A stretch of 64,000 nt of DNA, taken from assembly GCF_937123705.1 (NCBI RefSeq), contig NZ_CAKZKO010000055.1, forward strand, positions 1 through 64,000, read 5' to 3'. Each line of letters opens with the position of its first letter. The stretch's first letter is position 1. The position numbers and the translations under genes were made by a program. Below are positions 1 through 9,630 of the stretch, piece after piece. The stretch is from an uncultured Paraglaciecola sp. GTDB lineage: Bacteria > Pseudomonadota > Gammaproteobacteria > Enterobacterales > Alteromonadaceae. The notes under the pieces are model-generated. The model was not told the origin of the DNA. It did not search any database and worked only from the letters and a program-made list of their open reading frames with translations.

Positions 1-2
1 CG

Positions 3-380
3 GAATACGATGAACTCAAAGAAGATATTGTCCGGCTTGGTGGCACAAAAAAAATTCGAGAAATGCTCGGCGCGGGAGAAGGCACAAACCGACAAGCCTT
101 TGCTCAAAACAAACGCATCATGGCCACAACACCGGGTCGCATCTTAACTGATCCCCTCTTTCGAAAAGTTCCGTATGATCTCCTCATCGTGGATGACGCC
201 CCCCGCATCCCTACCCCATTACTCCTTGCCACCAGCGGACTCATTCGGGAACGCATCATCTTAAGTGGCAATACAAATGATCTCCTCACCGAAGATGCCG
301 CCGCGTCAGTCCGTTGGCCACATGCGTTTCTAAATACACTCCTCAGTATTGCCGCACAACCCACGAGTGCGGTCTCATAA
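3..380 (+). CDS. C-terminal fragment of a helicase-like P-loop protein (partial)
   Basis: The reading frame is open from the window edge to a TAA and gives the last 125 residues of a longer protein. The segment YDLLIVDDAPRIPTPLLL followed by IILSGNTNDLL resembles a Walker B strand and the motif III region of superfamily 1 RNA/DNA helicases (hhhDEA.., then ..GD..QL), with DDA in place of DEA. No Walker A is in view because the N-terminus is missing, so function is not settled. Codon use (CTC, ATC, GCC, CCC, CGC) differs sharply from the TTA/TTG/ATT-rich genes after 1.3 kb. That suggests transfer or a chimeric contig end. It could also be a decayed or non-helicase ATPase. Confidence 0.4.
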   Translation, partial: EYDELKEDIVRLGGTKKIREMLGAGEGTNRQAFAQNKRIMATTPGRILTDPLFRKVPYDLLIVDDAPRIPTPLLLATSGLIRERIILSGNTNDLLTEDAAASVRWPHAFLNTLLSIAAQPTSAVS

Positions 381-559
381 ATTACCACCTACTTCTACAT
401 CCCACAGATTGCCAAGCAGCTTTCATTACAGCTCCCCATACTCAAACAGACAAGCGCAATCAAACCCTCCCCGAAAACACCCTTAAGCCATTTCAAGCCC
501 ATATGAACAGCGTAAAACCTTGACCGTATTTCGGTAAAAGATCATAATCATTTCCACGT

Positions 560-645
560 GCCGAAGTGGCGGAATGGCAGACGCACCAGATTCAGGTTCT
601 GGCGCCCTCCGGGGTGTGCGGGTTCAACTCCCGCCTTCGGCACCA
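560..645 (+). tRNA. tRNA-Leu (anticodon CAG)
   Basis: An 86-nt class II tRNA. The acceptor stem GCCGAAG pairs with CTTCGGC, the anticodon stem CCAGA/TCTGG encloses the loop TTCAGGT with anticodon CAG, there is a long variable arm, the T arm contains GGTTCAACTC, and CCA is encoded. The D loop (GGAATGGCAGACG) lacks the TTGG usual in gammaproteobacterial tRNA-Leu, and the acceptor stem is not the GCGAAGG of the enterobacterial CAG isoacceptor as I remember it. It shares the unusual composition of the flanking first kilobase, so it may not belong to the host of the rest of the window. Confidence 0.93.
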
Positions 646-1103
646 TCTTTATTTTTCTTATCCACGAAACGCTGACACTTTCTCATTGACCCTTCCACTC
701 TTTCGATCCTACCATGTCTACTGCGAATTGATTCCCATTGTTACCGATTCAGCGTTAGCAAAATACATAAAGTTAAGAATCCATGGATCGAAGATCAAAC
801 CCCTCTCAATACCTTTTTCTTGAGACAGGCAACACCATCAACATGCTTGACCATATGCCTCAATGCAAACCCACCAATGCACTGCATGGAGATTTCAACT
901 CGAGCCACAAAACCTCTCCTTTCCTTGAGGCCCCCTCATTTTACCCGAATACCGACCCACTTGAAGCACAGCGCTGGAAGGTGGCCGACGCAACAGTTTC
1001 CAGCAGGAAACTTATCATATAAAAACAGACTTTCCCCCTATTTTTGACCCTTATTTCTTATTTGAATTCAAGCTACCCCCGAAGGATGTGAGGCTTTGTG
1101 TAT
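646..1103. other. Gene-poor stretch with a composition change
   Basis: No well-supported gene is present. A 79-codon + strand frame at 783-1022 has no clear ribosome binding site and no recognisable domain, and I leave it uncalled. The + strand remains C-rich, with runs of CCC, up to about 1060. By about 1100 the sequence takes on the AT-rich character of the following genes. If the window is a chimera or carries a foreign insert, the boundary most likely lies between about 1020 and 1100. Confidence 0.35.
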
Positions 1104-1211
1104 TTAACTCATGTTGTTTTGGTTTACAACTTCACCCTCTTGCGATAGCGCCATAGTGTGATAGCTTAACAAAGCGAATAAACTAGCAAAAAGGAATAGA
1201 GTTTTTTTCAT
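1104..1211 (-). CDS. Possible small exported peptide, 35 aa
   Basis: A 35-residue frame with an ATG start begins MKKTLFLFASLFALLS, a lysine-rich start followed by a hydrophobic core typical of a Sec signal peptide, and ends in a short polar tail (EGEVVNQNNMS). The upstream AAAGAAAC is only a weak ribosome binding site. It is transcribed away from ubiC. No family is recognised. It may be a genuine small secreted peptide, the remnant of a longer gene cut by whatever created the compositional junction just beyond its stop, or chance. Confidence 0.3.
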   Translation of the reverse strand: MKKTLFLFASLFALLSYHTMALSQEGEVVNQNNMS

Positions 1212-1348
1212 CGTTTGTTTCTTTTGTTGATTATTATTACCGTTGACCTTAGCTTAACAATTTTTATTGATAATCATAAAGCTAAATTAGCTTGGTAAGT
1301 TAGTACAGTATTTAACTTTAGTCTAAGTCGCCGACTTGGTATTATTCA

Positions 1349-1942
1349 TTGTCACTAATTAATTATGTCGTAAATTTGAACTCTTCTTATACTTTTCCTG
1401 TCGGTATCCCATCACAGTGGGCCCATCCCGAGAAACTTTCCATCCCCAGTCCCCTTTTAAAAAACTGGTTGCTAGATACAGGATCTTTGACTGAAAGGTT
1501 ACAATCACAATCCAAGTCATTCCATTTAACATTGCTAGGTCAACGGCAGGCCCCCATATCTCTTGAGGAGTTTCAGCGAGTCTGTACCCCAGATCAAAGC
1601 TTCGAGCAACAAGAATGGCAAGTAAGGGAGGTATTATTGTGGGGCGATAACCAACCTTGGGTCTTTGCTCGTTCAATTATCCCACAGCAATTGTGTGAAG
1701 GTGATTTTGTTAATCTCAATACACAACCTTTGGGACAGCTAATTTTTAACGATAAGCGTTTTAAACGTATGCCTTTTGAAGTGGCTAATATCTCCCCAAG
1801 CCAAGCGTTTCTAAATAAGCTGTATATATCCTCGAACAAGGATTTATGGGGGCGTTGTTCGGCATTTAGCTTTGAAGGGCTAAAAATGTCGGTCAGTGAG
1901 GTATTTTTACCCGATTCACCCGCTTATCAAGAGATGAATTAA
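1349..1942 (+). CDS. ubiC: Chorismate lyase UbiC
   Basis: Converts chorismate to 4-hydroxybenzoate and pyruvate, the first committed step of ubiquinone synthesis in the cytoplasm. The UbiC pattern is present: WQVREVLL (Arg93), WVFARSIIP (Arg108), QPLGQLIF (Gly129), DLWGRCSAF and SEVFLPDSPAY (Glu184), matching the substrate-binding arginines and C-terminal glutamate of the family. At 197 aa from a TTG it is longer than the usual 165-180 aa, so the true start may be a later non-ATG codon, for example TTG at 1376. ubiA follows after 6 bases, so the two are almost certainly co-transcribed and supply successive steps. Confidence 0.93.
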   Translation: MSLINYVVNLNSSYTFPVGIPSQWAHPEKLSIPSPLLKNWLLDTGSLTERLQSQSKSFHLTLLGQRQAPISLEEFQRVCTPDQSFEQQEWQVREVLLWGDNQPWVFARSIIPQQLCEGDFVNLNTQPLGQLIFNDKRFKRMPFEVANISPSQAFLNKLYISSNKDLWGRCSAFSFEGLKMSVSEVFLPDSPAYQEMN

Positions 1943-1948
1943 CGGCTT

Positions 1949-2815
1949 ATGGAACATGTATCAAAAGCAAAATTACACGCCTATTGGCAGCTCATGCGGG
2001 CGGATAAACCTATTGGCATTTATTTGTTGTTATGGCCTTGTGTTTGGGCGTTATGGATTGCATCACAAGGTTTGCCAGAGTTTCACATTCTTATTGTGTT
2101 TGTATCTGGTGTAGTGGTGATGCGTTCGGCGGGATGTGTTATTAATGATTACGCAGACCGCAAGGTTGATGGTCAAGTTAACCGCACCTCAACACGTCCT
2201 TTGGTAACAGGGGCCGCCACAGAAAAAGAAGCATTGGGCTTATTTGTAGTACTGTTGTTGTGTGCTTTGGCTTTAGTCTTAACACTATCTTGGGCAACCA
2301 TTTTGATGTCGATTGGCGGCTTAATACTTGCCACTATTTACCCCTTTATGAAACGCTATACGCATTTGCCTCAGGTCGTGCTTGGCGCTGCGTTTGGTTG
2401 GTCCATCCCTATGGTTTTTGTGGCCACAGGCCAGTCTTTAAGCTGGATAGTTTGGGCACTCTATTTTGCTAATTTGGCGTGGACAGTGGCCTACGATACT
2501 CAATATGCCATGGTCGACAAGCATGACGATATAAAGGTGGGTATTAAATCAACCGCCATATTATTTGGTCGGTTTGATAGATTGATTATTTTACTATTAC
2601 AAATATTGTGTTTGTTATTGCTACTAGGCGTCGCCTTTGCGCTAACACTAAGTTGGCCGTTTTACTTGTCATTAGCCATTAGTTTGGGCTTATTTGTGTA
2701 TCAACAACACTTGATAAAAAATCGTGAAACAAGCTTATGTTTCAAGGCTTTTTTGCACAACCATTATGTAGGTTTAGTGTTAGCTGCAGGCATTATTGGT
2801 CACTACAGCATGTAA
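1949..2815 (+). CDS. ubiA: 4-hydroxybenzoate polyprenyltransferase UbiA
   Basis: Inner-membrane enzyme that joins the polyprenyl chain to 4-hydroxybenzoate in ubiquinone synthesis. The two Mg-diphosphate aspartate motifs are visible: NDYADRKVD at residues 66-74 and [12 protein letters not shown] at 183-194. Around them are about eight or nine hydrophobic segments. The length of 288 aa is normal for the family. It directly follows ubiC, whose product is its substrate, in the same operon. The ATG start lies 6 bases past the ubiC stop. Confidence 0.97.
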   Translation: MEHVSKAKLHAYWQLMRADKPIGIYLLLWPCVWALWIASQGLPEFHILIVFVSGVVVMRSAGCVINDYADRKVDGQVNRTSTRPLVTGAATEKEALGLFVVLLLCALALVLTLSWATILMSIGGLILATIYPFMKRYTHLPQVVLGAAFGWSIPMVFVATGQSLSWIVWALYFANLAWTVAYDTQYAMVDKHDDIKVGIKSTAILFGRFDRLIILLLQILCLLLLLGVAFALTLSWPFYLSLAISLGLFVYQQHLIKNRETSLCFKAFLHNHYVGLVLAAGIIGHYSM

Positions 2816-2821
2816 GCCGAG

Positions 2822-3067
2822 TTACTCGGTAGGCTTTTCTAATTCCGCGAGGCGCGCCTCTAGGGCTGCGAGTTTTTCTCTAGTACGCATTAACACTTGG
2901 CTTTGAATATCAAATTCTTCGCGGCTCACAAAATCTAAACGGCTTATTTGTGACTGTAAAACTTGTTTTACTTTAGCTTCAGCGCCTTCGGCCATGGTTT
3001 TTACACCCGGTGGTACAGCATCAGTAATTTGCTTCGCGATTTCTTCTAGGGTTTTAGGGTTTAGCAT
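2822..3067 (-). CDS. ubiK: Ubiquinone biosynthesis accessory factor UbiK
   Basis: An 81-aa BMFP-family protein (formerly YqiC). Residues 1-40 form an amphipathic membrane-associating region and residues 45-79 a predicted trimeric coiled coil with the family pattern SREEFDIQSQVLMRTREKL. UbiK is known to bind UbiJ in the soluble Ubi metabolon, and ubiJ lies at 55.5 kb in this window. It converges on ubiA (stops 6 bases apart) and is divergent from rep. The third ubiquinone gene in a row supports the assignment. Confidence 0.93.
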   Translation of the reverse strand: MLNPKTLEEIAKQITDAVPPGVKTMAEGAEAKVKQVLQSQISRLDFVSREEFDIQSQVLMRTREKLAALEARLAELEKPTE

Positions 3068-3152
3068 GGGTTTTTGTTTACCTTTCTACTTGGACTCATC
3101 TGTGTATTCTCATACAATCATCGCCCCTTCATCATTGGTTGTTTAATTTAGC

Positions 3153-5168
3153 ATGAAACTCAATCCCGGTCAGAACCAAGCTGTAAATTTTATTTCTGGG
3201 CCATGCTTGGTTTTAGCGGGGGCCGGTAGTGGTAAAACCCGTGTCATCACCAATAAAATTGCATATTTAGTACGAGAGTGCGAGTTACCGGCCAGATATA
3301 TAGCCGCAGTGACCTTTACCAATAAAGCCGCAAGAGAAATGAAAGAGCGTGTGGCGCAAACCTTGGGCAAAAAAGAGGCGCGGGGCTTAAAAGTCTCTAC
3401 TTTCCACACTCTGGGACTAAATATTATTAAGTCAGAAGTGAAAACCTTAGGCTTAAAACCTGGTTTTTCTTTGTTTGATGACAAAGACAGTATGTCATTG
3501 CTCAAAGATTTAACCGAGCTTGAGTTTGATGGCGACAAAGAATTACTTTCGGCGTTGCAGTCTTGTATTTCTAACTGGAAAAATGATCTTATTCTACCTG
3601 AGGATCTAAAAAATCAGACTTTGTCTCCCAGCGAGGTAGAACATGCTGAATTCTATCAGCGTTATTACAATCATTTACGGGCCTACAATGCGCTAGATTT
3701 TGATGATTTGATCTTACTACCCACTATATTGCTAAAAAATAATGAGACTGTCAGGCAGAAATGGCAAAACAAAATTCGTTATTTGCTGGTGGATGAGTAT
3801 CAAGATACCAATACCAGCCAATATGAATTAGTAAGGCTATTGGTAGGTGAAAGAGCCAGATTTACTGTGGTAGGGGATGATGACCAGTCAATTTATTCGT
3901 GGCGTGGGGCTAGGCCGCAAAATTTAGTGTTGCTGCAAAGTGACTTTCCAAAATTAAAAGTCATTAAGTTGGAACAAAATTATCGCTCCTCAGAGCGTAT
4001 CCTGCATTGCGCTAATATCCTTATTCAAAATAACCCTCATGTATTTGAAAAAAAACTGTTTTCGGAGTTGGGATATGGCGATCCATTACAAGTGATTGTT
4101 GCTAAAAACGAAGAGCATGAAGCCGAACGAGTAGTGGCTGAGTTAATGGCTCACAAATTTATGGGTGCGACTAGCTTCAAAGATTATGCGATTTTGTATC
4201 GCGGTAATTTCCAGTCGCGGGTGTTTGAAAAGGTACTCATGAGTAATCGTATTCCATACAAAATCAGTGGGGGAATGTCGTTTTTTGGGCGCACTGAAGT
4301 TAAAGACATTATGGCGTACTTACGACTACTGGTGAATCAAGATGATGATAATGCCTTGTTACGGGTGATAAACACGCCTACTCGCGGTATAGGCCGCGTA
4401 AGCTTGGAAAAACTTGGCAATTTGGCTAACCAAAATCGCACCTCCATGTTTGAAGCGGCCTTTGATCCTAATTTGCAAAATGTTCTATCGGGAAAAGCCT
4501 TAGTGTCGGTTGAGCAGTTTAGTCGCTGGATAGTTGAGTTATCTGATCGAGCCGTTAGAGGAGATGGCATAGCGACTATACGCGAGATGATCAAAGCCAT
4601 GGGGTATGAAGAATGGTTGTATGAGTCAAGCACTAGCCCCAAAGCTGCGGAAATGGCCATGGCCAATATCAGTACCTTATTTGGCTGGATAAGCGACATG
4701 TTAGAAGGCAGCGAACTGGATCCTCCCATGACGTTGCAGGAGGTGGTTAATCGATTAATTCTACGAGATATGATGGAGCGAGGAGAAGACGATGAAGAGG
4801 CCGATCAAGTTCAGCTTATGACTTTACATGCGTCGAAAGGGTTGGAATTTCCCTATGTATTTATGGTGGGCATGGAAGAAGGATTACTCCCTCATCAAAG
4901 TAGTATTGACGAAGATAACATCGATGAAGAAAGGCGCTTAGCTTATGTGGGCATTACCCGAGCGCAAAAAAACTTGTTTATGACTTTAGTGAAAGAAAGG
5001 CGGCAATACGGTGAAGTGATTAATCCAGAACCAAGCCGGTTTTTACATGAGTTACCCCAGGACGACTTAGTGTGGGAGCATAAAAAGCCAAAAGTGTCGG
5101 CGCAGGAACGCCAGCAAAAATCTCAAGTGGGAATAGCTAATTTACGCAATATGATGAATAAGAATTAG
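3153..5168 (+). CDS. rep: ATP-dependent DNA helicase Rep
   Basis: Superfamily 1A 3'-5' helicase that helps replication forks pass protein roadblocks. Walker A AGAGSGKT is at residues 22-29, motif Ia is [12 protein letters not shown], motif [10 protein letters not shown] begins near residue 213, motif III is [15 protein letters not shown], motif IV is LEQNYRSS, and motifs V-VI are [12 protein letters not shown] and [10 protein letters not shown]. The length of 671 aa matches Rep (673 aa in E. coli) and is shorter than UvrD. The ATG start begins the helicase fold directly (LNPGQNQAV). It ends 16 bases before the convergent GGDEF/EAL gene. Confidence 0.96.
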   Translation: MKLNPGQNQAVNFISGPCLVLAGAGSGKTRVITNKIAYLVRECELPARYIAAVTFTNKAAREMKERVAQTLGKKEARGLKVSTFHTLGLNIIKSEVKTLGLKPGFSLFDDKDSMSLLKDLTELEFDGDKELLSALQSCISNWKNDLILPEDLKNQTLSPSEVEHAEFYQRYYNHLRAYNALDFDDLILLPTILLKNNETVRQKWQNKIRYLLVDEYQDTNTSQYELVRLLVGERARFTVVGDDDQSIYSWRGARPQNLVLLQSDFPKLKVIKLEQNYRSSERILHCANILIQNNPHVFEKKLFSELGYGDPLQVIVAKNEEHEAERVVAELMAHKFMGATSFKDYAILYRGNFQSRVFEKVLMSNRIPYKISGGMSFFGRTEVKDIMAYLRLLVNQDDDNALLRVINTPTRGIGRVSLEKLGNLANQNRTSMFEAAFDPNLQNVLSGKALVSVEQFSRWIVELSDRAVRGDGIATIREMIKAMGYEEWLYESSTSPKAAEMAMANISTLFGWISDMLEGSELDPPMTLQEVVNRLILRDMMERGEDDEEADQVQLMTLHASKGLEFPYVFMVGMEEGLLPHQSSIDEDNIDEERRLAYVGITRAQKNLFMTLVKERRQYGEVINPEPSRFLHELPQDDLVWEHKKPKVSAQERQQKSQVGIANLRNMMNKN

Positions 5169-5184
5169 GTAGCCTAGTAGTTAT

Positions 5185-7779
5185 TTATTTGGCATGGCTC
5201 AGCTTTGTTGCTTTTTGCAATAATTCACCTTGCCCTAATACGCAGCCAACATCTAACAATGCCTGAAGCTGCTTTTCGGATTTGATGCCATCTACAATCA
5301 ACTTAAATTTCAAGTGCTTTGAAATAGACAAAACAGACTGAACTAATTTCATATTTCGTTCGGATTTTGGCAGTGTTTTTACAAAATGATGGTCGATTTT
5401 TACATAATCAAAAGGGTAAGAATATAAATAGCTCAAAGAAGCTAAACCACTACCAAAGTTATCTAAAACTAAGGTGACTCCGGCTTTTTTCAAGACTTCA
5501 ATGGCAGGCAAGAAAAACTGTGAACGGTGATTAAGGGCATTTTCGTCAAATTCTATCACTAACTGTTTAGGATCAACGCCCATCTCATTGACCTGTTCGA
5601 TAAGTTGCTCTGCTAAAGATGTTTGCGTGAGGTGATGAATAGACAAATTAATTGCCATTTTTGGGTGATTATCAGCCTTCTTTGATTGCCTTTCTTTTAT
5701 AATTTCGCAGGCGGTAGAAAGCATAAATTTATCCATCTCTACCGTAAGCCCAAATTGTTCGGCAATCTGCCAATACTGTTCTTGCTTGATTTCGCCTATG
5801 CTGGAATGTTGCCAAAGTATGAAACATTCTTCATATATTATTTCTCGATTAACTAAATCAAAAATTGGCTGTGAATATCTATCGAAAGCTTTCGCGTTAA
5901 GCGTCTTTCTAAATTCGCTCTCGATTTCTAATTCTTCAAGTAATTTTTCACGCATGGATTTGTCAAAAACAACAAATCGGCCACGGCCCAAAGATTTAGC
6001 TTGATACATAGCCGCATCAGCATCTCTCAAAACCTCTTCAGCTTTTTGGTAGCCATTTTCAATATAGGCTATACCGACACTGGCACCTGAATACACATCT
6101 TTATTTTCTATGTTAAAGGCGTTGGCAATAGAGGTGATAATACGCGCTGATATGTCTTCGACATCTTCAGGGGTGTCATAATTGTCGAACAGTACAACAA
6201 ATTCATCTCCGCCTAAGCGAGCAAGTAAGTCATGCCCACGAATACAGGAGCTAATTCTACTGGCGACTTCTATTAAAAATAGATCGCCAGCCATATGTCC
6301 TAGGGAATCATTAACTTGCTTGAATCTGTCTAAATCTATAAAGATGACTGCAAAATTAGTTGTGGGATAACGTTGCTTGCTAGCTAAGGCCAATTCTAGT
6401 CGGCTATTGAATAAAACTCGATTTGCTAAACCTGTTAACGAATCGTGTTGTGCATCATGCTCCAATTGTCGTTGGGCTTGTAATCGTTCTTCAATTTGCT
6501 TTTGTAAAAATAAGTTGGTGCTATTGAGTTCTTCGGTTCGCTCTCTTACTTTTTCTTCTAGCCTTTGATTATATATTTTTATGGCATCAGACGACTGTTT
6601 GCGCTCTAAACCCACGGCTATGTGATGAGATACAAAACGTAAAAACTCTAAATCTTTAAGATTATATTGTTTAATGTTGCCATAACTTTGCACGGCAATA
6701 ACACCACAGATAATGCCATCAATGATTAGCGGTGCACCAATCCATGAGTTCTTCTTCTTAGATATATTTTCAGCGACACTTTCGGATAGTTCCTTGGCTG
6801 CACTTAATTGCTCTACCCTTGAGCTATCAATTAATTCAGCGCTGCCGTGCCTTATTACATATTCTGTTGTACCTAAACTCATTGGGCGTGATTCAATGTG
6901 GGTTTGAAGTTCGTCTTTGTAATAGGGAAATGTGAGGGTTTGATTTTTTGTGTCTATCATGGCGATATAACAGTTAGGAGCGCCAATTAGTCGTGACAAA
7001 ATATCATGAATAGCAGCATAAAAATCGTCCATATCTCCTTCTACAGTCGCTGAAAGTTCAGATATTTCAAATAGCGCTTGCTGTAAGGATTCTACTTTTT
7101 GTCTTTCACTGATTTCGTCTTGTAATTCGTCGTTTACCTGTCGTAATTGTTTAGTACGTTGACGAATGCTTTTTTCGGTCAACTCTCTATTTTTAACCCT
7201 ATCAACACTGTTAACTATGTGCTGAGAAACAAATAGTAATATCTCTAGATCTTCTTGGCTGTAACGAATGGACTCGTTATAGCTCTGAACCACCATAGTA
7301 CCTATAACCTGTGAGCCTCGCTTTAATGGAACGCCAATCCAGTCCACTGGATCTGAGCCTAAAACATTAGTAGGTATTTCGGCCGTTTGTTGTTGATAAT
7401 TTTCTTTGGTAAGAAATAAGTGCTTGCCGGTGCGTAGTATATAGCCAGTAAGGCTATCTTTTAGATCCTCTGCCGACATCTGCGTGACTTTTTGTTCATC
7501 AAATTCGTCTACAAAGTAGACAAAGTCGATGATTTCCTTTTCTTCATCATAAAAGGCAACAAAGAAATTTTGCGCCGGCATAAAGCTACCGACTATGTCA
7601 TGAATCGCAGGGTAAAGACTTGATAGTTCGCTGATTGAACTAGCTAATTCTGAGATCTTAAATAACGACGTCTGAATTAATTCAGAACGCTTATACTTTT
7701 GCGTTATCCGCTGCAATTGAGGAACAAGCTCGCGTAGTTCCTCTAAAGACAGTTGCTCGGCGTTATTTTTGGGGCTCAT
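5185..7779 (-). CDS. GAF-GAF-GGDEF-EAL c-di-GMP signalling protein, EAL domain degenerate
   Basis: An 864-aa cytoplasmic protein. Two GAF sensor domains (about residues 25-195 and 228-390) are each followed by coiled coil, then GGDEF (about 450-600) and EAL (about 615-860). The GGDEF motif is intact (RLGGDEFVVLF) and an RxxD inhibitory site (RGHD) sits exactly five residues before it, so diguanylate cyclase activity with product inhibition is likely. The EAL half has lost key residues: YEECFILW where EALxRW is expected, LDNFGSG instead of DDFGTG, and VDGIK in place of the EGVE region. Phosphodiesterase activity is therefore unlikely, and it may bind c-di-GMP or act structurally. No membrane segment is seen. 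It is probably monocistronic. Confidence 0.92.
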   Translation of the reverse strand: MSPKNNAEQLSLEELRELVPQLQRITQKYKRSELIQTSLFKISELASSISELSSLYPAIHDIVGSFMPAQNFFVAFYDEEKEIIDFVYFVDEFDEQKVTQMSAEDLKDSLTGYILRTGKHLFLTKENYQQQTAEIPTNVLGSDPVDWIGVPLKRGSQVIGTMVVQSYNESIRYSQEDLEILLFVSQHIVNSVDRVKNRELTEKSIRQRTKQLRQVNDELQDEISERQKVESLQQALFEISELSATVEGDMDDFYAAIHDILSRLIGAPNCYIAMIDTKNQTLTFPYYKDELQTHIESRPMSLGTTEYVIRHGSAELIDSSRVEQLSAAKELSESVAENISKKKNSWIGAPLIIDGIICGVIAVQSYGNIKQYNLKDLEFLRFVSHHIAVGLERKQSSDAIKIYNQRLEEKVRERTEELNSTNLFLQKQIEERLQAQRQLEHDAQHDSLTGLANRVLFNSRLELALASKQRYPTTNFAVIFIDLDRFKQVNDSLGHMAGDLFLIEVASRISSCIRGHDLLARLGGDEFVVLFDNYDTPEDVEDISARIITSIANAFNIENKDVYSGASVGIAYIENGYQKAEEVLRDADAAMYQAKSLGRGRFVVFDKSMREKLLEELEIESEFRKTLNAKAFDRYSQPIFDLVNREIIYEECFILWQHSSIGEIKQEQYWQIAEQFGLTVEMDKFMLSTACEIIKERQSKKADNHPKMAINLSIHHLTQTSLAEQLIEQVNEMGVDPKQLVIEFDENALNHRSQFFLPAIEVLKKAGVTLVLDNFGSGLASLSYLYSYPFDYVKIDHHFVKTLPKSERNMKLVQSVLSISKHLKFKLIVDGIKSEKQLQALLDVGCVLGQGELLQKATKLSHAK

Positions 7780-7874
7780 TAGCTACATCCATGGCTCTAT
7801 TAATGTAAGTAATTTATTTGGCTAGAATGACCTTTTTAAAGTCAGTCAACTTTATATCAAAATTACCAACTTTT

Positions 7875-8270
7875 TTAGATGCCTTCAATCATATGTTCAA
7901 TTGCAGCTTTTATTTCATCATCTGAACAATCACCACAAGTGCCCATTGGTGGCATACCACCTATACCATTAATAGCGTTTTGCCAAACGGTATCAAAACC
8001 TTTTTCTAAGCGTGGAGACCAATCGGCCGAATCTTGGAGTTTAGGTGCGTTTAATACACCAACGCTATGACATGCAACACAAGCTTTTGCATATACGTCT
8101 GCACCTGATCTGGGGCCAGATGAAGCGGTTGCAGCTTTAGCTCCCGCAACATGTACTTTGCCAACCGGCTGAATACGCGCCTTAATATCATCTTCACTCA
8201 TATCCTGAGCTTGCACTGCCAACACACTAAAAATACCCATACAAATACATAAAAAGGCTTTAAATTTCAC
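7875..8270 (-). CDS. Cytochrome c5-type class I cytochrome c
   Basis: A small exported monohaem cytochrome. I choose the GTG at 8270 because GGAG precedes it by 6 bases and it gives a clean signal peptide (KFKAFLCICMGIFSVLAVQA, cleaved before QD). A TTG 12 bases upstream is the alternative. The haem site is CVACH, the distal methionine lies in GGMPPMG, and the C-terminal pair GTCGDC is the c5 disulfide. It probably carries electrons in the periplasm to a terminal oxidase. It is divergent from the PQQ-type sugar dehydrogenase gene, which makes it a possible acceptor for that enzyme, an inference from position only. Confidence 0.93.
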   Translation of the reverse strand: MKFKAFLCICMGIFSVLAVQAQDMSEDDIKARIQPVGKVHVAGAKAATASSGPRSGADVYAKACVACHSVGVLNAPKLQDSADWSPRLEKGFDTVWQNAINGIGGMPPMGTCGDCSDDEIKAAIEHMIEGI

Positions 8271-8499
8271 AAAATTCTCCAAACTAGGTCTTGCTTACCC
8301 AAAAAATCTGAAACAGATTATAACCACTAATGTTGTGTGAACAACTATTAAACACACAAATCTCGGGTAAAAAAAGATTTTTGTTTATTAAAAGGAGGGT
8401 TTTACTGTTTAATATTTGTTACGCAAGACATGGTTGATTTAATTTACCTATTCAGTGCTACTATCTCTATGAGTTAATAATGCTTATGTGGAGTTTATA

Positions 8500-9630
8500 A
8501 TGATAAAAATAACATCTCTAGTAGGATTGGTGGTAAGTGTTGCTATGTTCACCTCTGCTTGTGCGCAACAGCCAAAAATCCCCTTATCTGAAAGTGTACA
8601 ATCCTATAATTTAGAGTTAGTTACCAAAGATATTGATATTCCTTGGGGCATGGCTTGGATAGATGCAAATACTTTCTTAGTGTCTGATCGTAAAGGTGAA
8701 CTTAGGTTAGTTAAAGACGGAAAATTGTTAACTCAGAAGATAGGTGGGTTACCTAAATTAAGGGCTCAAGGTCAAGGCGGGTTATTAGATGTAGCAATTG
8801 ACCCTAACTTTTCGAAAAACAACCTTATATATTTTTCTTACTCTGGGTTAGAAGGTGAAAATGAAGGAGCGCATACATCTGTGATGCGAGCCAAATTACA
8901 AGATTTTGAGCTGACTGAGCAAAAAGTTGTTTTTGAAGGATCGCCCAACTCGACCAAAGGTCAGCATTATGGCAGTCGCCTTGCATTTGACAAACTAGGG
9001 TATCTATACATTTCAAGTGGAGATAGAGGCAATCGAGACGTTAATCCACAACGATTAGATCGCGATGCCGGTAAGATTCATCGTATTCACAGCGATGGTA
9101 GTATTCCCAAAGACAACCCTTTTGTTGGCCAACAAGGGGCTAATCCATCTATTTATTCATACGGACATCGTAATCCTCAAGGTATGGCGATGCATCCTCA
9201 AACCGGCGATATTTGGACGCATGAACATGGCCCCAAAGGCGGTGATGAAATTAACATCATTCAAAAAGGTGCCAATTACGGCTGGCCAGTGATTAGCTAC
9301 GGCGTGAATTACAGTGGCACTTCTTTTACTGATTTAACCGAAAAACCGGGCATGCAACAACCAGCTTGGTATTGGGTACCTTCAATTGCACCCTCAGGCT
9401 TGACCTTTGTGACTAGTAGTCGCTACCCACAATGGCAAAACAAAATTATAGTAGGCTCATTAAAATTTGCTTATCTAGTGGCACTTGAATTAGACGGTGA
9501 CAAAGTACTCAATCAAGAAACTTTGTTCCCCGGTGTGGGTCGAGTTCGTAATGTTAAACAAGGACTTGATGGTTATATTTATATAGCAACCGATGGTGCG
9601 GGAATATTTAAAATAGTGCCCAGCACCTAA
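8500..9630 (+). CDS. PQQ-dependent aldose/glucose-sorbosone dehydrogenase family protein
   Basis: A 376-aa exported six-bladed beta-propeller of the soluble sugar dehydrogenase (YliI/Asd) family, oxidising aldoses in the periplasm with PQQ. Family signatures include DIPWGMAW, GLLDVAIDPNF, HYGSRLAFDKLGYLYISSGD (with the catalytic-type His), HRNPQGMAMHP and GDEINIIQKGANYGWP. The start is ATG 8500 with GGAG 6 bases upstream; an in-frame GTG at 8488 would overlap that site. The signal peptide ends in SACAQQ, which could be a signal peptidase I site or a poor lipobox. It is followed 120 bases later by an exported beta-galactosidase, suggesting linked sugar use. A 7-bp hairpin (ACCTAAG/CTTAGGT, 9628-9644) spans the stop codon but lacks a T tract. 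Confidence 0.92.
   Translation: MIKITSLVGLVVSVAMFTSACAQQPKIPLSESVQSYNLELVTKDIDIPWGMAWIDANTFLVSDRKGELRLVKDGKLLTQKIGGLPKLRAQGQGGLLDVAIDPNFSKNNLIYFSYSGLEGENEGAHTSVMRAKLQDFELTEQKVVFEGSPNSTKGQHYGSRLAFDKLGYLYISSGDRGNRDVNPQRLDRDAGKIHRIHSDGSIPKDNPFVGQQGANPSIYSYGHRNPQGMAMHPQTGDIWTHEHGPKGGDEINIIQKGANYGWPVISYGVNYSGTSFTDLTEKPGMQQPAWYWVPSIAPSGLTFVTSSRYPQWQNKIIVGSLKFAYLVALELDGDKVLNQETLFPGVGRVRNVKQGLDGYIYIATDGAGIFKIVPST

Noticed and set aside
566..823. An 85-codon + strand frame
   Set aside because: It runs through the tRNA-Leu sequence and has no domain or ribosome binding site, so it is a chance frame.
783..1022. A 79-codon + strand frame in the odd-composition region
   Set aside because: No ribosome binding site, no recognisable family and a neighbouring overlapping frame of similar size. 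It cannot be supported as a gene.
1064..1069. An EcoRI site (GAATTC) near the compositional junction as evidence of a cloning join
   Set aside because: GAATTC occurs several times elsewhere in the window (for example near 9741), so its presence here is uninformative.
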